Assembly: GCA_009760855.2 (NCBI GenBank)
Contig: WPIO01000039.1
Location: 3,308,501-3,372,500 of the forward strand
Direction: 5' to 3'
DNA: 64,000 bases
Origin: Cristatella mucedo
Lineage: Eukaryota; Bryozoa; Phylactolaemata; Cristatellidae
Shown: positions 53,713 through 63,893 of the stretch, piece after piece
How the letters are laid out: every line of letters starts with the position of its first letter
How positions within the stretch are numbered: the first letter of the stretch is position 1
The notes under the pieces: generated by a model
Seen by the model: the letters and a program-made list of their open reading frames with translations, nothing else
What the model was told of the DNA's origin: nothing
Databases searched by the model: none
Made by a program: the position numbers and the translations under genes

Positions 53713-55725
53713 ATCCTTTCCTGAGGTTTTCAAGAAGTTCTACCCAATACTGGATGCTTATTTTCTCAAAAATAAATTGATTGCACGTCGACGCGTGACT
53801 ACTTAGCTACTGTGAATTGCCTTGTAAGCCGAGGAGCTGCTATCTCAAATGATGCGCTCACTCGTACTCCGGCTGCTGCATTGCGCAGAACTGCCTGAGA
53901 TAGCATGGCCGATAGAAAAAGCTATTTTGCCGTGAGCCCATTTTGAACGAAACTATTTCTCCGCGTCCATTGCTGTCGTGGCGGAAACAATTGCAAACCG
54001 ACCCTTGAGGCTTGCTCAACAAATGAGTTCCCACGCCTAGCGATCCACGCGAACAACTCTCAAGCTGCTTTCACAGCGATCGGCCCTTCTTTCAGTCGTC
54101 GTACGCAGAGCTTTTAACGCGGGCAGCAGTATTGATCAGCAAGGCCGTTTGGGCAATTACGAGTGACGCGTGCTTGTAGATGCAAGCCGGGAAAGGGTAC
54201 GGGACTGTGACGAGTAAGCTATAGCAGCTGATACGCTAAATTCGTTTGCAACTGCAACAAACGCAGCGCACGTGGCGTGCGCTAGTCAACGGCGGCGCGT
54301 AACGAAAACTGGAGGACCCGGCGACTCTAAGCAGTTGCCGCCAAGTCGTCGAAACCGCATCGTCGACTCACGATCGCGTGCCGACTGCATGCGCCGACGT
54401 TAGCTGAGCGCGGCAGCGATCGAGAACGCCCGTATCTTAACGACAAGTCCCAGTCCTGAGAGAACGTAGAGCAGCCTATTCCAGCGCCACAGAGGACCAC
54501 TTCTGCGTAGCGCCAGCGATAGCGAGCAACTCACTCGTTCGAAGTCCAAGACATGGCTATCTGGCCACCACCACAAATTTCCAGTCAAACTTTGTAAACC
54601 CTAAATCAGGATACAGCCGGTGCCTAATTCTCAAGGTTCAGCCGCAGCAGCTAATGATCTCTAGCGCTCTCAAAGTCTGACAGATGAAGGCAATCGACGT
54701 TTCAGATCGCAAGCATTCGGTTTGACCGCTATCCGACCGCTAGTCTCAGCAGTCGGATTGCTTGTCGCACGAAGTCCCTCGGCGGTCCGACGGCTTCCGC
54801 TGTCGCTGCAATTCTGCGAACTGGGTCCGATGCACGACCGACGCAGACGCCGACGCGTCTGAGGTCAGAGGTCCGCGCAGCGGCGCGAGAGCCCGAGGCG
54901 CCGGCCGCAGACTGCCGTGCGTCACGGTGCTTTCGAGAGGTGCGTCGTACGAAAACTTTGCTCGCACGCGAAGAGCCCCTATTTCTCGCAGCTCGAGTGA
55001 GCGGCGGCGGCGCGCGCGCGCGCGCTCTACGAAAGCTCCGATCGCTGACGAGCTCGCGGCCTGTCCGTCGATACGGCTCCGCTCGGCCGCGTAGAGGTGA
55101 ATTAATGTCGGCTTTTTTTACTTTTACGTCCTTGACCCTACGCAAGCAAGCAGTAGGTCCATTCGTCGCCAGCGCGCCCGCTGGAACTCAGCCCAAAGCC
55201 GCCTTCATGGCGCTAAAGACGCATCCGACGCCAAGGTTGTCCGTCGTCTGGCGGACGAGCTACTCTCTTGCGGCCGCTAAATGATGTCGTGCAGCTTGAT
55301 GTCTCGCGATCGGTCTACCAGCCAGATCAGCAGCTACAGCGACTCGCAACTCCGACGGACAGCGTGGCCTCGTTCGCGCGTACGAGGCCTATTCGCGATC
55401 GTCGCTTTCGCACCGGCGCAGGTGCGCTGACTGACTCACGCGACACTCGAGCAAGCGTGTAATAAGGCGAGTAGGTCTTTTTCTTTTCTCCGCCTTGCGA
55501 TCAGAACCTGGCCTTGAATCTTCGTGCGACTCACTCTCGAAATTCCTCTGTCATCTCGCTGAGACACTCTGTCACACTCCGCGACCGCGAAGACCTCGGG
55601 CGTCGCCGAACGCGACGTGTCGCCGCCAGCGCTGCGGCCGTCGATGCGACGGCGCGGCGACGGGCATCGGAGCTGTACGCCGCGCAAGCTGCACGCTGCC
55701 TCTGGCGCGACTCCGCAGCATCGAC

Positions 55726-55731
55726 TTTATT
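55726..55731 (-). terminator. Candidate polyadenylation signal for the insulin-like gene
   Basis: AATAAA on the - strand, about 650 nt after the stop codon. It is the first canonical hexamer noticed downstream in this GC-rich DNA. Use of this site is inference. Confidence 0.3.
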
Positions 55732-56377
55732 CGAATTCACTTTTCGGCCATTTGGTACTTGGCGGCATCCTACCCGGCAAGGCGCCAGGCGCTGGCGCGC
55801 GAAAGTTCGGCTGCCTTCGCAGTGTCGAGAGAAGCGCAAGCACATGAGTACGGAGAACGCGGCGCGTCGCCAAGAGACTTCTGCAGCCGCGGCGGCCGCA
55901 GAAGTCTCGCACCGTTCGTCGGCAGCGGCGCGCGCGGCGAGCGCGACGGGACGCGATAGTACGCGCGTCGGCTCAGGGAGCGCTCGCTAGCGCTTGCCGT
56001 GGCCGGAAGCGACGCCGCCAGAGGCGGCGTGGGCTACGGGGGTCGCTGTGCCTACGTTGAGCGCGTGCGAGCGAGCAAGCGGCTCGTCGGTCGGCGGTGG
56101 CGGCGGCGTCTCTCTGCGATGGACCGTCGGCGCTGAGCTGGAGGCCGCTTTCTGGTCGCCTCTAGGCACCACTGCGACGGACGCTGGCTGGCCACCGTCG
56201 CTCGTCGCCCAATAAGTCCGCCTCTGCCTGAACAGGGCCGCGCCACAGCGGCCAAACGAGGCAGCAGGATGGCACCCTGTCCGGCTCCCAGCGAGCCACG
56301 CGCGCGCTAGCCATGCCAAGAGGCCGCTCGATGTTGGTAGCCGGTGTAGCCGTCTTCGCCGCCGCCGTCGCCGCCGT

Positions 56378-56667
56378 CTAGCGTCGGCCGCTCCCGTTCG
56401 CCTCATCGGCTGCCGGCGGCGGCGTTGCTGCTGCTGCTGCCGGTACGTCGGTGTTCCAGGACACTGATCGCTTCCTCTTCGCGGCCTGGCCGCCGGCGCA
56501 GTACTGCATCAGCTCGCGTCTCTTGCACGGAAATATGCAGCACTCGCACACGATTCCCTGAAAGCCGCTGTCCTCTTCAGCCTGCCTCTTGCGCAAGTAC
56601 ACGGAGGCGGCTTCTTTGCCGAGAAAAATTCCGCCGTAGCCGTCGTCATCGAGGGCTGCGGTTGGTC
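56378..56667 (-). CDS. Insulin-like exon 2: C peptide end, A chain, C-terminal extension
   Basis: The acceptor CGCCCCGCAG ends at 56668. The exon enters with two bases, completing Gly88, and runs 95 codons to TAG at 56380-56378. A second acceptor 12 nt downstream (ACCGCAG) is also in frame and would drop four residues. The A chain is preceded by RKR and starts with Gln116, which could cyclise. After KRKR the tail 'SVSWNTDVPAAAAATPPP' to 'GRR' forms a separate, low-complexity peptide. Confidence 0.92.
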
Positions 56668-57443
56668 CTGCGGGGCGGCGGCGAGAGCGCGTGCGCACTC
56701 GCGACGATCCGATGGCGCGCGAGCTCCCGTCGGTGCCGCCGAGGGTTTGGCCGCCCGAGCGCGCCGCCACCCGCGCCCCCCCCCCGCGCTTCCATCGCTC
56801 CCCAAACGGCCCGAGCCGTCTCGCGCGCTCGAGACGGCGCCGGCGGCGGCTAAGCTGCGGGGCCCAGCAGAGCGCGAGCGAGCCCACCGCGATCGCCGCC
56901 GCCGCCTGTTGAATGTACGAGGCAGCTAATTGCGGCCGGCGATTGAGGCTCCGCCGCTAAAATCCTCCCTCACTCGTTCCCGCTCGATTACTCCTACTCG
57001 TAGGGCCGGAAAGGGAGCTGGAATTTTCCGGGTCGCGCCGAAGCGCCGCGCGCATTGCCTCGGCCCGCCGGTTGTGCTAGCCGCGGTGGGCGGGCAGGAG
57101 ATGCACGGAGGGGGCCGCCGCCGGCGGCAGCCTTGCAGAATGCCCACGCCGGCGCCGGCGGCCGACTTCGCAGCACCTTACCGTCCGCCGTCGCTCTCCT
57201 TCGCCGAGGCATTTGCGCGGTGAGGTCGGAGCTGCCCGGTATGTTTATCCGGCCTCGGCAGATCGTTCGGAGCCGCTCGGGCAAGTGCCGGCTACACGTC
57301 GTCCTGGCCGACAGTCGCCTCTGCTCGTAGAAATGCGACAGAGTGCAGAACCGCTCTAGGCCGCCGCGGACGAGCGCCGCCTGCAGCAGCAGCAGGCCGA
57401 CCAGGGCGCACAGGCACCACGTGGCGGCCCCGTGCACTTGCAT
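56378..57443 (-). CDS. Insulin-related peptide precursor, 8-cysteine molluscan type, 2 exons
   Basis: Exons 57443-57182 and 56667-56378 join to a 183-residue preprohormone. Residues 1-27 form a signal peptide with a Leu-rich core. The B chain has Cys33, Cys50 and Cys62; the core pair is 12 apart, as B7 and B19 of insulin. Basic sites are RRRR (80-83), RKR (113-115) and KRKR (151-154). The A chain contains 'GIVCECCIFPCKRREL' and 'MQYC', with Cys128, 130, 131, 135 and 144 at insulin spacing plus the extra Cys128. The extra pair Cys33/Cys128 is the lophotrochozoan hallmark best known from molluscan insulin-related peptides. A phase-1 intron (514 nt) cuts the C peptide, as in insulin genes generally. 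The expected product is a secreted hormone of neuroendocrine cells acting on an insulin-type receptor. Oddities are Ser instead of the usual Gly after Cys50, a KRR inside the A chain, and a C-terminal extension ending GRR. Confidence 0.93.
57182..57443 (-). CDS. Insulin-like exon 1: signal peptide, B chain, start of C peptide
   Basis: The ATG at 57443 is the first in frame: an in-frame TAG lies five codons upstream, and the -3 base is G. The exon encodes 87 complete codons and one base, ending GACG before GTAAGG. The B-chain core reads 'CSRHLPERLRTIC', with 11 residues between the cysteines. The RRRR furin-type site follows at residues 80-83. The frame stays open into the intron, so the donor consensus and not a stop sets the end. 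Confidence 0.92.
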
Positions 57444-57540
57444 CGCTGCTGCTGCCTATCCGCTAGCTCGCTCGCTCGCCGTCTCGCTCTTCTCTCGCTC
57501 AGGCGTCGGCGCTTCCTGCGCTCACCGCTCCACCTTCTCG

Positions 57541-57550
57541 CCTTATATGC
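57541..57550 (-). promoter_or_regulatory. TATA box of the insulin-like gene
   Basis: On the - strand this reads GCATATAAGG, about 100 nt upstream of the ATG. It would place the transcription start near 57515 and give a 5' UTR of about 70 nt if there is no 5' UTR intron. An inverted CCAAT element (ATTGG on +) lies at 57561-57565 and a further CCAAT on + at about 57717-57721. Confidence 0.55.
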
Positions 57551-58423
57551 GGCGGTCAAGATTGGCTCGAGTGCGGCGACAGAGAGTGCGCGCGGGCGCC
57601 CGCTCGCTCTCTCACACTCGGCGTCTTCGGCGACGGCGGAGAGCGGGGCGGCTGCGAGAGATTAGTCGCCCCTGCGACGCCGCCGCCGCAGCCGCCGCCG
57701 CTCGCGCTCGAGCGGCCAATCAATGAAAGTAATCCTCAACCGTCTAGCCTCCGGCCAGCTCGTGCGGGGCCCGCTAGCTACGGCGTGCTAATGCGCTGGC
57801 GTCGCTTTCTCGAGCGCTCAAATCGATAGGATTACGATCTGGGTGGAGACTATATTTCTGCTACCGCCGCCGCCACCCGAAGGGCTCTGCCCCCGCGGTC
57901 AGCCGCGCACGGCGGTCGCGTCGCTCTCGAGAGGTGCGCGCGAGCGAGCAGATAGCGAGCTAGCTCGGAGGCGGCGATCTTTGGCGAGCCGCTCGAGACG
58001 CGCGAGGGGCCGCCGTCGCCGCGGCCGGCCCCCCCCCCGCGTTGCCCGGCCGCTTTCACTTTTGAAAAGGACGCTGGCTGCGGCGCGCCGAGCCGCGGCC
58101 AGCGTCTGGTGAGCCACTGGCTCCGCTTAGGATCCGCTCGAGGAAGCAGCGAGTGAGAAAGGCGAAAAACTTCGAGTAAAAGAATTCGGCGCCGATCGGC
58201 GCCAGAATCGCCCCATCGACGCGGCCGCCATTCTGCGTCGTCCACTAGGTCCCGCTCGCAACGACGCCGGCCGGTGGCCCTCTGGTGTCGGCCGCCGACG
58301 ACGGCTCGCCTCCGAGCGACGGGATCGTGCGCGAGCGATTGCAAAGAGCCAGGCGCCGCGAGCGCAGGAGCGCCGCAGCTGGCCGCTCGTAGCTTCCGCA
58401 CGACGCGCCGGATGCGGGCGGCT

Positions 58424-58438
58424 GCGGCGGCGGCGGCT

Positions 58439-58489
<51 letters not shown>
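58424..58489 (+). repeat. (GGC)n trinucleotide repeat
   Basis: About 20 GGC units in CpG-rich DNA, about 1 kb upstream of the insulin-like gene start. Confidence 0.95.
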
Positions 58490-59901
58490 TTGATTATGGT
58501 GGATCGTTTCGTTTAACCTCCGAGCTGCACCGGTGAGCATCTCAAAAGCTACGCTTCGCCGCGCCCGCGGAAGGAGAGAACGGGAACTAGGCGTGGGATT
58601 TATGACCGTAAAGTGTGGCGGCGGCGACGGCAGCGGAAGAATGCTGGGGCGGGTCGAGATTGGGAGGCCTCTGTTTTAGCGACTAGTCGGAGAAGCGAGT
58701 ACTGGCGCGCGCGCGCGAGAGAGAGCAGTTGCACCGACCCGCGCGATGCTCGCTCGTCCGCTCTCTTTAGTTGATCGGCGGCTTTCGCTCTATCGGCGAT
58801 AGCCGGCGGTTTAGACAAGCTTGTCTGAGCGGCTGAGCCCTCAACTGTTCTAGAGATGCGGCTTGCTCTTCGCGACGTTGCCGGCCGAGCGACTGCTTTC
58901 GGAGCTGACGAGACTGTTCGCAGACGAGAGGCGAAGCGCGCGAGCGCGCGCGTGTTCGTCGGCGGGGCTGACGCGGCTCAACTTCGACAGCGTCGCCGAC
59001 GGCGGCAGCGAAACCGGCATCGCCAATTCGTGCACCTTCTCACGTAGACTTGCTGAGATTTTTTTCACTGCCACTGCACCTTTGCCCGCGACTGCGCCGC
59101 TTGCACTCCCCGCGCTGCATCTTTCGTGTTTCCCGCGCGGGCGACAAGGGGTTCGTAAAGCAGACGGCGGCGGCGGCGGCGGCGGCGACGTTCAACGCGG
59201 ATATAAGAGGCAGCCACGAGGGCTCTAGGGCGACTACTCAGTCTCCACTGCCGCGATCCCAGCGAGTCATCGCCGCTTCGCAGCTCGCCGAGACGCCCGA
59301 CTCGGCGCCCGCTCTACATCAGCGCACTCGCCATCCGGCGCGGGCGTTCGTAATCGGGAGCTCGCGAACCTGGCAGAGGGCAGCGCCGGGCGCTGATCGA
59401 ACGGACGTCCTTTACTGCGCACGCAACGTGCACAGAAAGAGTTTCGGTTCTCTTTGGGTGCTGGACAAATGCCTCATTCTGATTGTTCTTGCGTCGCGCC
59501 CACGATCGCCGCCGCGATGCCCGCCAGGCCACCCAATGCGTTTGAGCGAAGTCCGCCCCTTTCCTACGTTCCGCGGCTGAGAGCTGCACGCGCCTGCCTG
59601 CATCGCCGGAGAGCCGGCGTTGTAGCGTCGTGCGACGCCGCAGCACTCCGACTGGTGGGGTCGCGAGAAAGAAAATATCGAGACGCAGAAGACGAGGATT
59701 CGAGTGCCACCGCCCGGCGCCGCGCGAGCTCGGCGGTCCGGCGTGCCAAGGCAACGGCCGCCGCGCGGCGTAGCGGCTACTATCAGCGCGCTCGCGTGTC
59801 ATCCGCTTTGCGCGTCGCCGTACGTGCAGCTTGAGAGCGTCTCACAGCAGCTGTCAGACGGCGGAGAGACTGCCGCGGCTGCGCCAGCGGCCACGCGGCA
59901 C

Positions 59902-59902
<1 letters not shown>

Positions 59903-59986
<84 letters not shown>
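59903..59986 (+). repeat. (CAG)n trinucleotide repeat
   Basis: An essentially pure run of about 28 CAG units. One frame would encode polyglutamine within a longer open frame, but all frames are open in this region and no protein family is recognisable. Confidence 0.95.
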
Positions 59987-59987
<1 letters not shown>

Positions 59988-62069
59988 TCGGTACGTCGCA
60001 CGGGCCCAATGCGGCAGCTGGCGCCGCCGCCGCGGCGGCGCACGCGTGCCAACGGGCGCCGACGACGCCTCCGCCACGCCTTCGGAATTCAGCGGTCGGC
60101 CGCTCGCGCTACCGACCGCGGAGCGCGTGCGGCCGACCGTCCACTCGCCGACGCCTCTCCGGCGGCAGGGGGAGAGCGGTGTCGACGAGGGAATTGCCTA
60201 TGCAATCGCAGCCGAGGAGGCGGAACTGCCGCGGCGGCTCTTTTCGGCGTCACCGTAAGACGCGGAGCCGCACGCCGCACGGGTTCGATAATTCCGACGG
60301 CGCGTCCGTCGGGCGCGGTATCGATCCCATGCGCGGCGTCGGCGCGAAGCGTCGGCTGGTCTAGCGGCTCGCCGGGGAGCACGCCTTCGAGGACAGCACA
60401 TTAGCGGCTCTGCGGCGCGGCGTTTCTCTCGAGCAACGGGCAGAGTCTCCATTCCGTCGGTAGCCTGTTGCTGGCATCGTCGCTGGACGCGCCACCGCTC
60501 GCGGCGGCCGCGCTGCAGCGGGGATCGTTCTCGCGGCTAGAGGAGGCCGCCGTATGACGAGCGCCAACTGGACGGCGCGCACGCGCGCAGTCCTGCGTCT
60601 GTGTCAACATCTTGGCGGTCACATTTTTCTTCTGTTTTCCTGCCGCTGCCGTCGGAGAGTGAAGTCGCAAATAGCGCAGCGACGGTTCGGTTGACACGCG
60701 GGCGGCGATTTGTCTTTAATGGTGGGCACAATGGCCCGGCCCAAAGAGCATTAATTTATCAGCCCAATTAATAGGCTCTCGACCTGCCTCGGCCGGCCAG
60801 TGCCGTCCGATTCTTCGAGGCCGTAGCGCGCATAAGTAACTCAGTTGAGTCGGCTCGCCTCTGGACGGCGTGTCTTTGCGGCCTTTTGCCACGACGAGGT
60901 GAAGGCTTCGCGGGTGAGCGTCGCAGCGAAAGGCTGCGGTGCAAACCTGTACACAATGGCCACCCTCCGAGCGGCTGAGGCGGATTATAAGGCGCGCAGG
61001 GATTAGCAGACTAGCGAGCAACGCCACACTCGCGTACGGTTGCGAACGCAAGATTAGAGGCTCCGGGACTGAGCAGTGCTGCTAGTTGCAAGTGCTGTGT
61101 GCAAACTAGCAGTGCTGCTTGCAGGCGCGAGACGGATGCCGGTTACAGCGAGCCCCTCGAAGCGCAGCTAACGATTCGCAGAAGCCGCTCCGATGCACAC
61201 AGGCATGGCAACGCGACGGCGGAGCACGACAGGAAATTCAGAGCGGCAATGCCTAAATGATAACTCTCCGAGTCGTTAGCGTATGGGCTGTACACTGAGC
61301 TGCTCTGCTGCCCGAGAGGGCCGCACATCACCCGCACGAAGCGTTGAGTACTTGAACATGGTCGCGCGAAAAATGGCTGCATTTTCTCCGGGAGTAGACG
61401 CGGCATTTATTCTACTCGCGACCAGGCTAGCGTTGCGCTAGAATCGGAAAGACTTTAAGAAAGTCTCCAGCCTGGACGCGCAGCCACCCAGCCGCGCAGC
61501 GCGCAGTTGGCTAGTCGGCTAAAGCAGCTGCGGCGGAGACCCAAGTGACCTCGTTCCCGGTCTACGCCGCGGTCGGTCCTGCGATGCGACTCCGACTCAG
61601 AAGGCCCGCGACGCGGCCTGCAATGTGCAGGTAAGTGCCTCGTCGAGTACTCGAGGAGGCAGGCGAGTGCTCTCGATGGTGGCTACCAGTGGCCGCCCGA
61701 GACCAGGTGCTGCCGCTAGACTCGGCTGTGCTGCCGGCCACTCGTCCGCGTACGTCGTGCGCATTTCGCTGCCGTTGAGAGTAGGGGGGCGGGGCGGTGG
61801 AAACAGACAGCTTAGCGTTGTTCGGAAGGCGCGCGAATGGCGAGCGGTGGGGAGTACCGCGCCACCTGAAAATAAAACTTGCTTGGCAGCAGCTAGAAAA
61901 TGGGTAAAAAGCGAAATACCGGACAGGGCGTGGAGGCACAAACAACACAGCTTCCCTCAACGTTACAACGCCGGTACACTTGCTCTTCTTAACGCTAGCA
62001 CCGTGCTTCGCGCGGTAACTTTTCCGCTGCCTGAGATGTGTGCTGTTGGCTATCAATCGCGAGCCCGAA

Positions 62070-62155
62070 ACCTTGGTGGCTTTGACTTCGCCACAGAAAA
62101 CTCTCCAGTTTAGGGCCTACTTCATCCTCGTGGCTTCAAGGAGGAACAGATGGCA
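62070..62155 (+). mobile_element. LINE family B tail fragment, degraded
   Basis: The segment 'acagaaaactctccagttta' with 'cctcgtggcttcaaggagga' resembles the family B 3' segment. Confidence 0.35.
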
Positions 62156-62196
62156 GTAAGCTTGCACTCACGTGCTCATACAGTATGTTTAAATAC

Positions 62197-62197
62197 A

Positions 62198-62263
<66 letters not shown>
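62197..62263 (+). repeat. (CA)n microsatellite with CACG start
   Basis: Four CACG units followed by about 25 CA units, then a short AT run. Confidence 0.95.
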
Positions 62264-62265
<2 letters not shown>

Positions 62266-62594
62266 TATATATATATACATATATATATGTAAATAGGACC
62301 AATTAATACGGATATATATTAGGGTGGTCCGTAGGTACAACAAAAAAATGATTTTTATATCATCGCAAGTTGGTAGGTGACAAATGATTCTAATATATAA
62401 CATTAAATCTGGTGAAGTTTTGCATCGTTTAGGGATATTTAAAGGTTGCACAGTGCCTCTGGGGTTCAACCGGGCATACCATTTTGCTTTCGGTAAGTCA
62501 GCAAATTGGCAATGTCAGCTTAATTCTAATTCAGCTAAATTAATTCAGCTAAATTAACAGCCAATTTAATTTTTAATTCAGCTAAATTCTCTCC

Positions 62595-63300
62595 CTGTTC
62601 AGCATTAGCTGTTCACTGGGACAAAAAGCTGTTGCCTGACTTCACTGGAAAAGAGAAGTTTGATAGACTGCCCGTTATAGTATCCGGTGTTGAAACAGGA
62701 CGAATACTTAGCGTTCAAAAAACTACTTCCAGCACCGGAGAAGCACGGTCAGCCGCTTTAGTATGATGTATCAATGACTGCAATGTTCGGGACATAAGGC
62801 TGCAGTTACAATATTCAACCGCAATCTGTGGTATTTGAGCAAAATAGCTATTGGTATAGCTTTCTTTGATCCATAAACTGATTTCAGCAAAAAACTGACA
62901 ATGATCAGCCACATGTAACGTGTAAAATCTGGAACAGACCACCTACCACAAAGACGTGACTAAATTTGTCAATGCTTCACAGCTACTGATTGCATTTATA
63001 ACCTCCAACACCAGAAAGTTTTTTGAGATCCTGCAGCTGAGTAGTGCGTTTCCGAGGTTGTCACCAGAGCAAAGAACAGAAAACAGTGAATACGTTGCCT
63101 TAAAACAAATTGTGTCGGCTGTAACCGTAGCTAGCGACTCTGCTAAAAGAGGAGTGCAACTCGTACAGGATTACAATTCAATGCTAACAAAAAAGGAAGA
63201 ACAAAAACAGTACTTATTGCAGGTTTACTAGGAACATTGCCACAAATTTACGGATTCCAAGAAAGTCAATTTGCTGTTGGAACTTTCGAAAACCGAATAA
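62595..63300 (+). pseudogene. Degenerate transposase-like protein relic
   Basis: The + strand reads 'VHWDKKLLPDFTGKEKFDRL' and 'PVIVSGVETGRILSVQK' with 'TGEARSAA', then stops. A faint 'LQYSTAICGI' sits where relatives have the FDTTASNTG-type motif. An open part at 62956-63231 includes 'SDSAKRGVQLVQDYNSMLTK' and 'KEEQKQYLLQV', the C-terminal signature. I recall this arrangement from a widespread family of uncharacterised transposon proteins in invertebrates; the superfamily name is uncertain. Several in-frame stops and frame changes show it is dead. A possible element end 'agggtggtccg' lies at about 62321. No matching opposite end was found. Confidence 0.6.
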
Positions 63301-63846
63301 ATAATTCGTAGTAGCACTGAAGATCGACTGTATTGACTACTGTTTTAAGCATAAAGTACTACAAATCGACAAATGATACAACTGTCCGTCTTACTTTTTT
63401 GTTATTAAGTTAGTGCAATAATACAGTTGCATAATAATACATTGCTTGCTGTTGATATTTACGTCAAATAGTTTAATCTACCAAAAGGTCGTTTTTTGCG
63501 ATATAGTCAGAAATATTGATTGACTTGTGCAACCTCTAAACCTGCTTCAGATCACTTCAAACTATATTTTTTCCCCCGAAAACGAATGGCGGCACCGCGG
63601 CGTCACCGGCTTCCGTCTTCGACGATGCGAGAGGAGCCTGCAAGGGCGCAGGCCGCCACGGGGAGCGGCCAAGGGCGCCAGCCGGTCCACCGGTCGCCCT
63701 AATCCTAATCCTAATCCAAGGCCGAGGACGGCGTCTTAGCGCATGATCGAAATCGTCTGCGCAGAATGCACGACGCGTCTTGCTGCATTTGCGAGCTGTG
63801 AACGCTTCGCTCTGGCTGCTCTGGAGGCGGCGGAGACCCCGGCAGC

Positions 63847-63893
63847 GAGCGCACCACCGAGCACCGCGGCGGGCGGTGCTCGGTGGTGCGCTC
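63847..63893. repeat. Perfect 20-bp inverted repeat with 7-nt loop
   Basis: The left arm at 63847-63866 is the exact reverse complement of the right arm at 63874-63893; the loop is CGGCGGG. It is very GC-rich and would form a stable hairpin in DNA or RNA. Confidence 0.95.

Larger units (their letters stand above)
41419..56377. other. Intergenic region between the two convergent genes
   Basis: No complete gene was found. Identified parts are LINE A pieces (43825, 45243, 53325), SINEs (43255, 46770, 47044), a possible TIR element (46414-47448), LINE B pieces (50025-50475) and microsatellites. 41.4-43.2, 48.7-49.9 and 51.9-53.3 kb hold nothing recognised. Confidence 0.5.
54700..61600. other. 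GC- and CpG-rich domain around the insulin-like gene
   Basis: Base composition changes sharply here compared with the AT-leaning left part. CpG is frequent, stop codons are rare and long overlapping open frames occur on all six frames, so open frames alone are not evidence of genes. TATA-like GATATAAGAGG (about 59197) and ATTATAAGGCGCG (about 60984) on + could mark further promoters. Apart from the insulin-like gene no protein family was recognised. Confidence 0.6.

Noticed and set aside
54729-55145. Arg-rich 138-residue frame on the - strand
   Set aside because: Composition is explained by CpG-rich DNA, and a frame of similar length is open on the opposite strand.
59831-60364. Polyglutamine protein encoded across the CAG repeat
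   Set aside because: All frames are open in this GC-rich region, the flanks have no recognisable protein and no splice or start context supports it. Kept as a repeat only.
61143-61406. Second insulin-like B chain on the - strand (cysteines in a CASERLLRIVSC segment)
   Set aside because: The cysteine spacing is one residue short of the insulin pattern, there is no A-chain partner and no signal peptide.
63697-63716. Telomere-like CCTAAT units
   Set aside because: Only about three units, not the animal telomere hexamer, and internal to GC-rich DNA.
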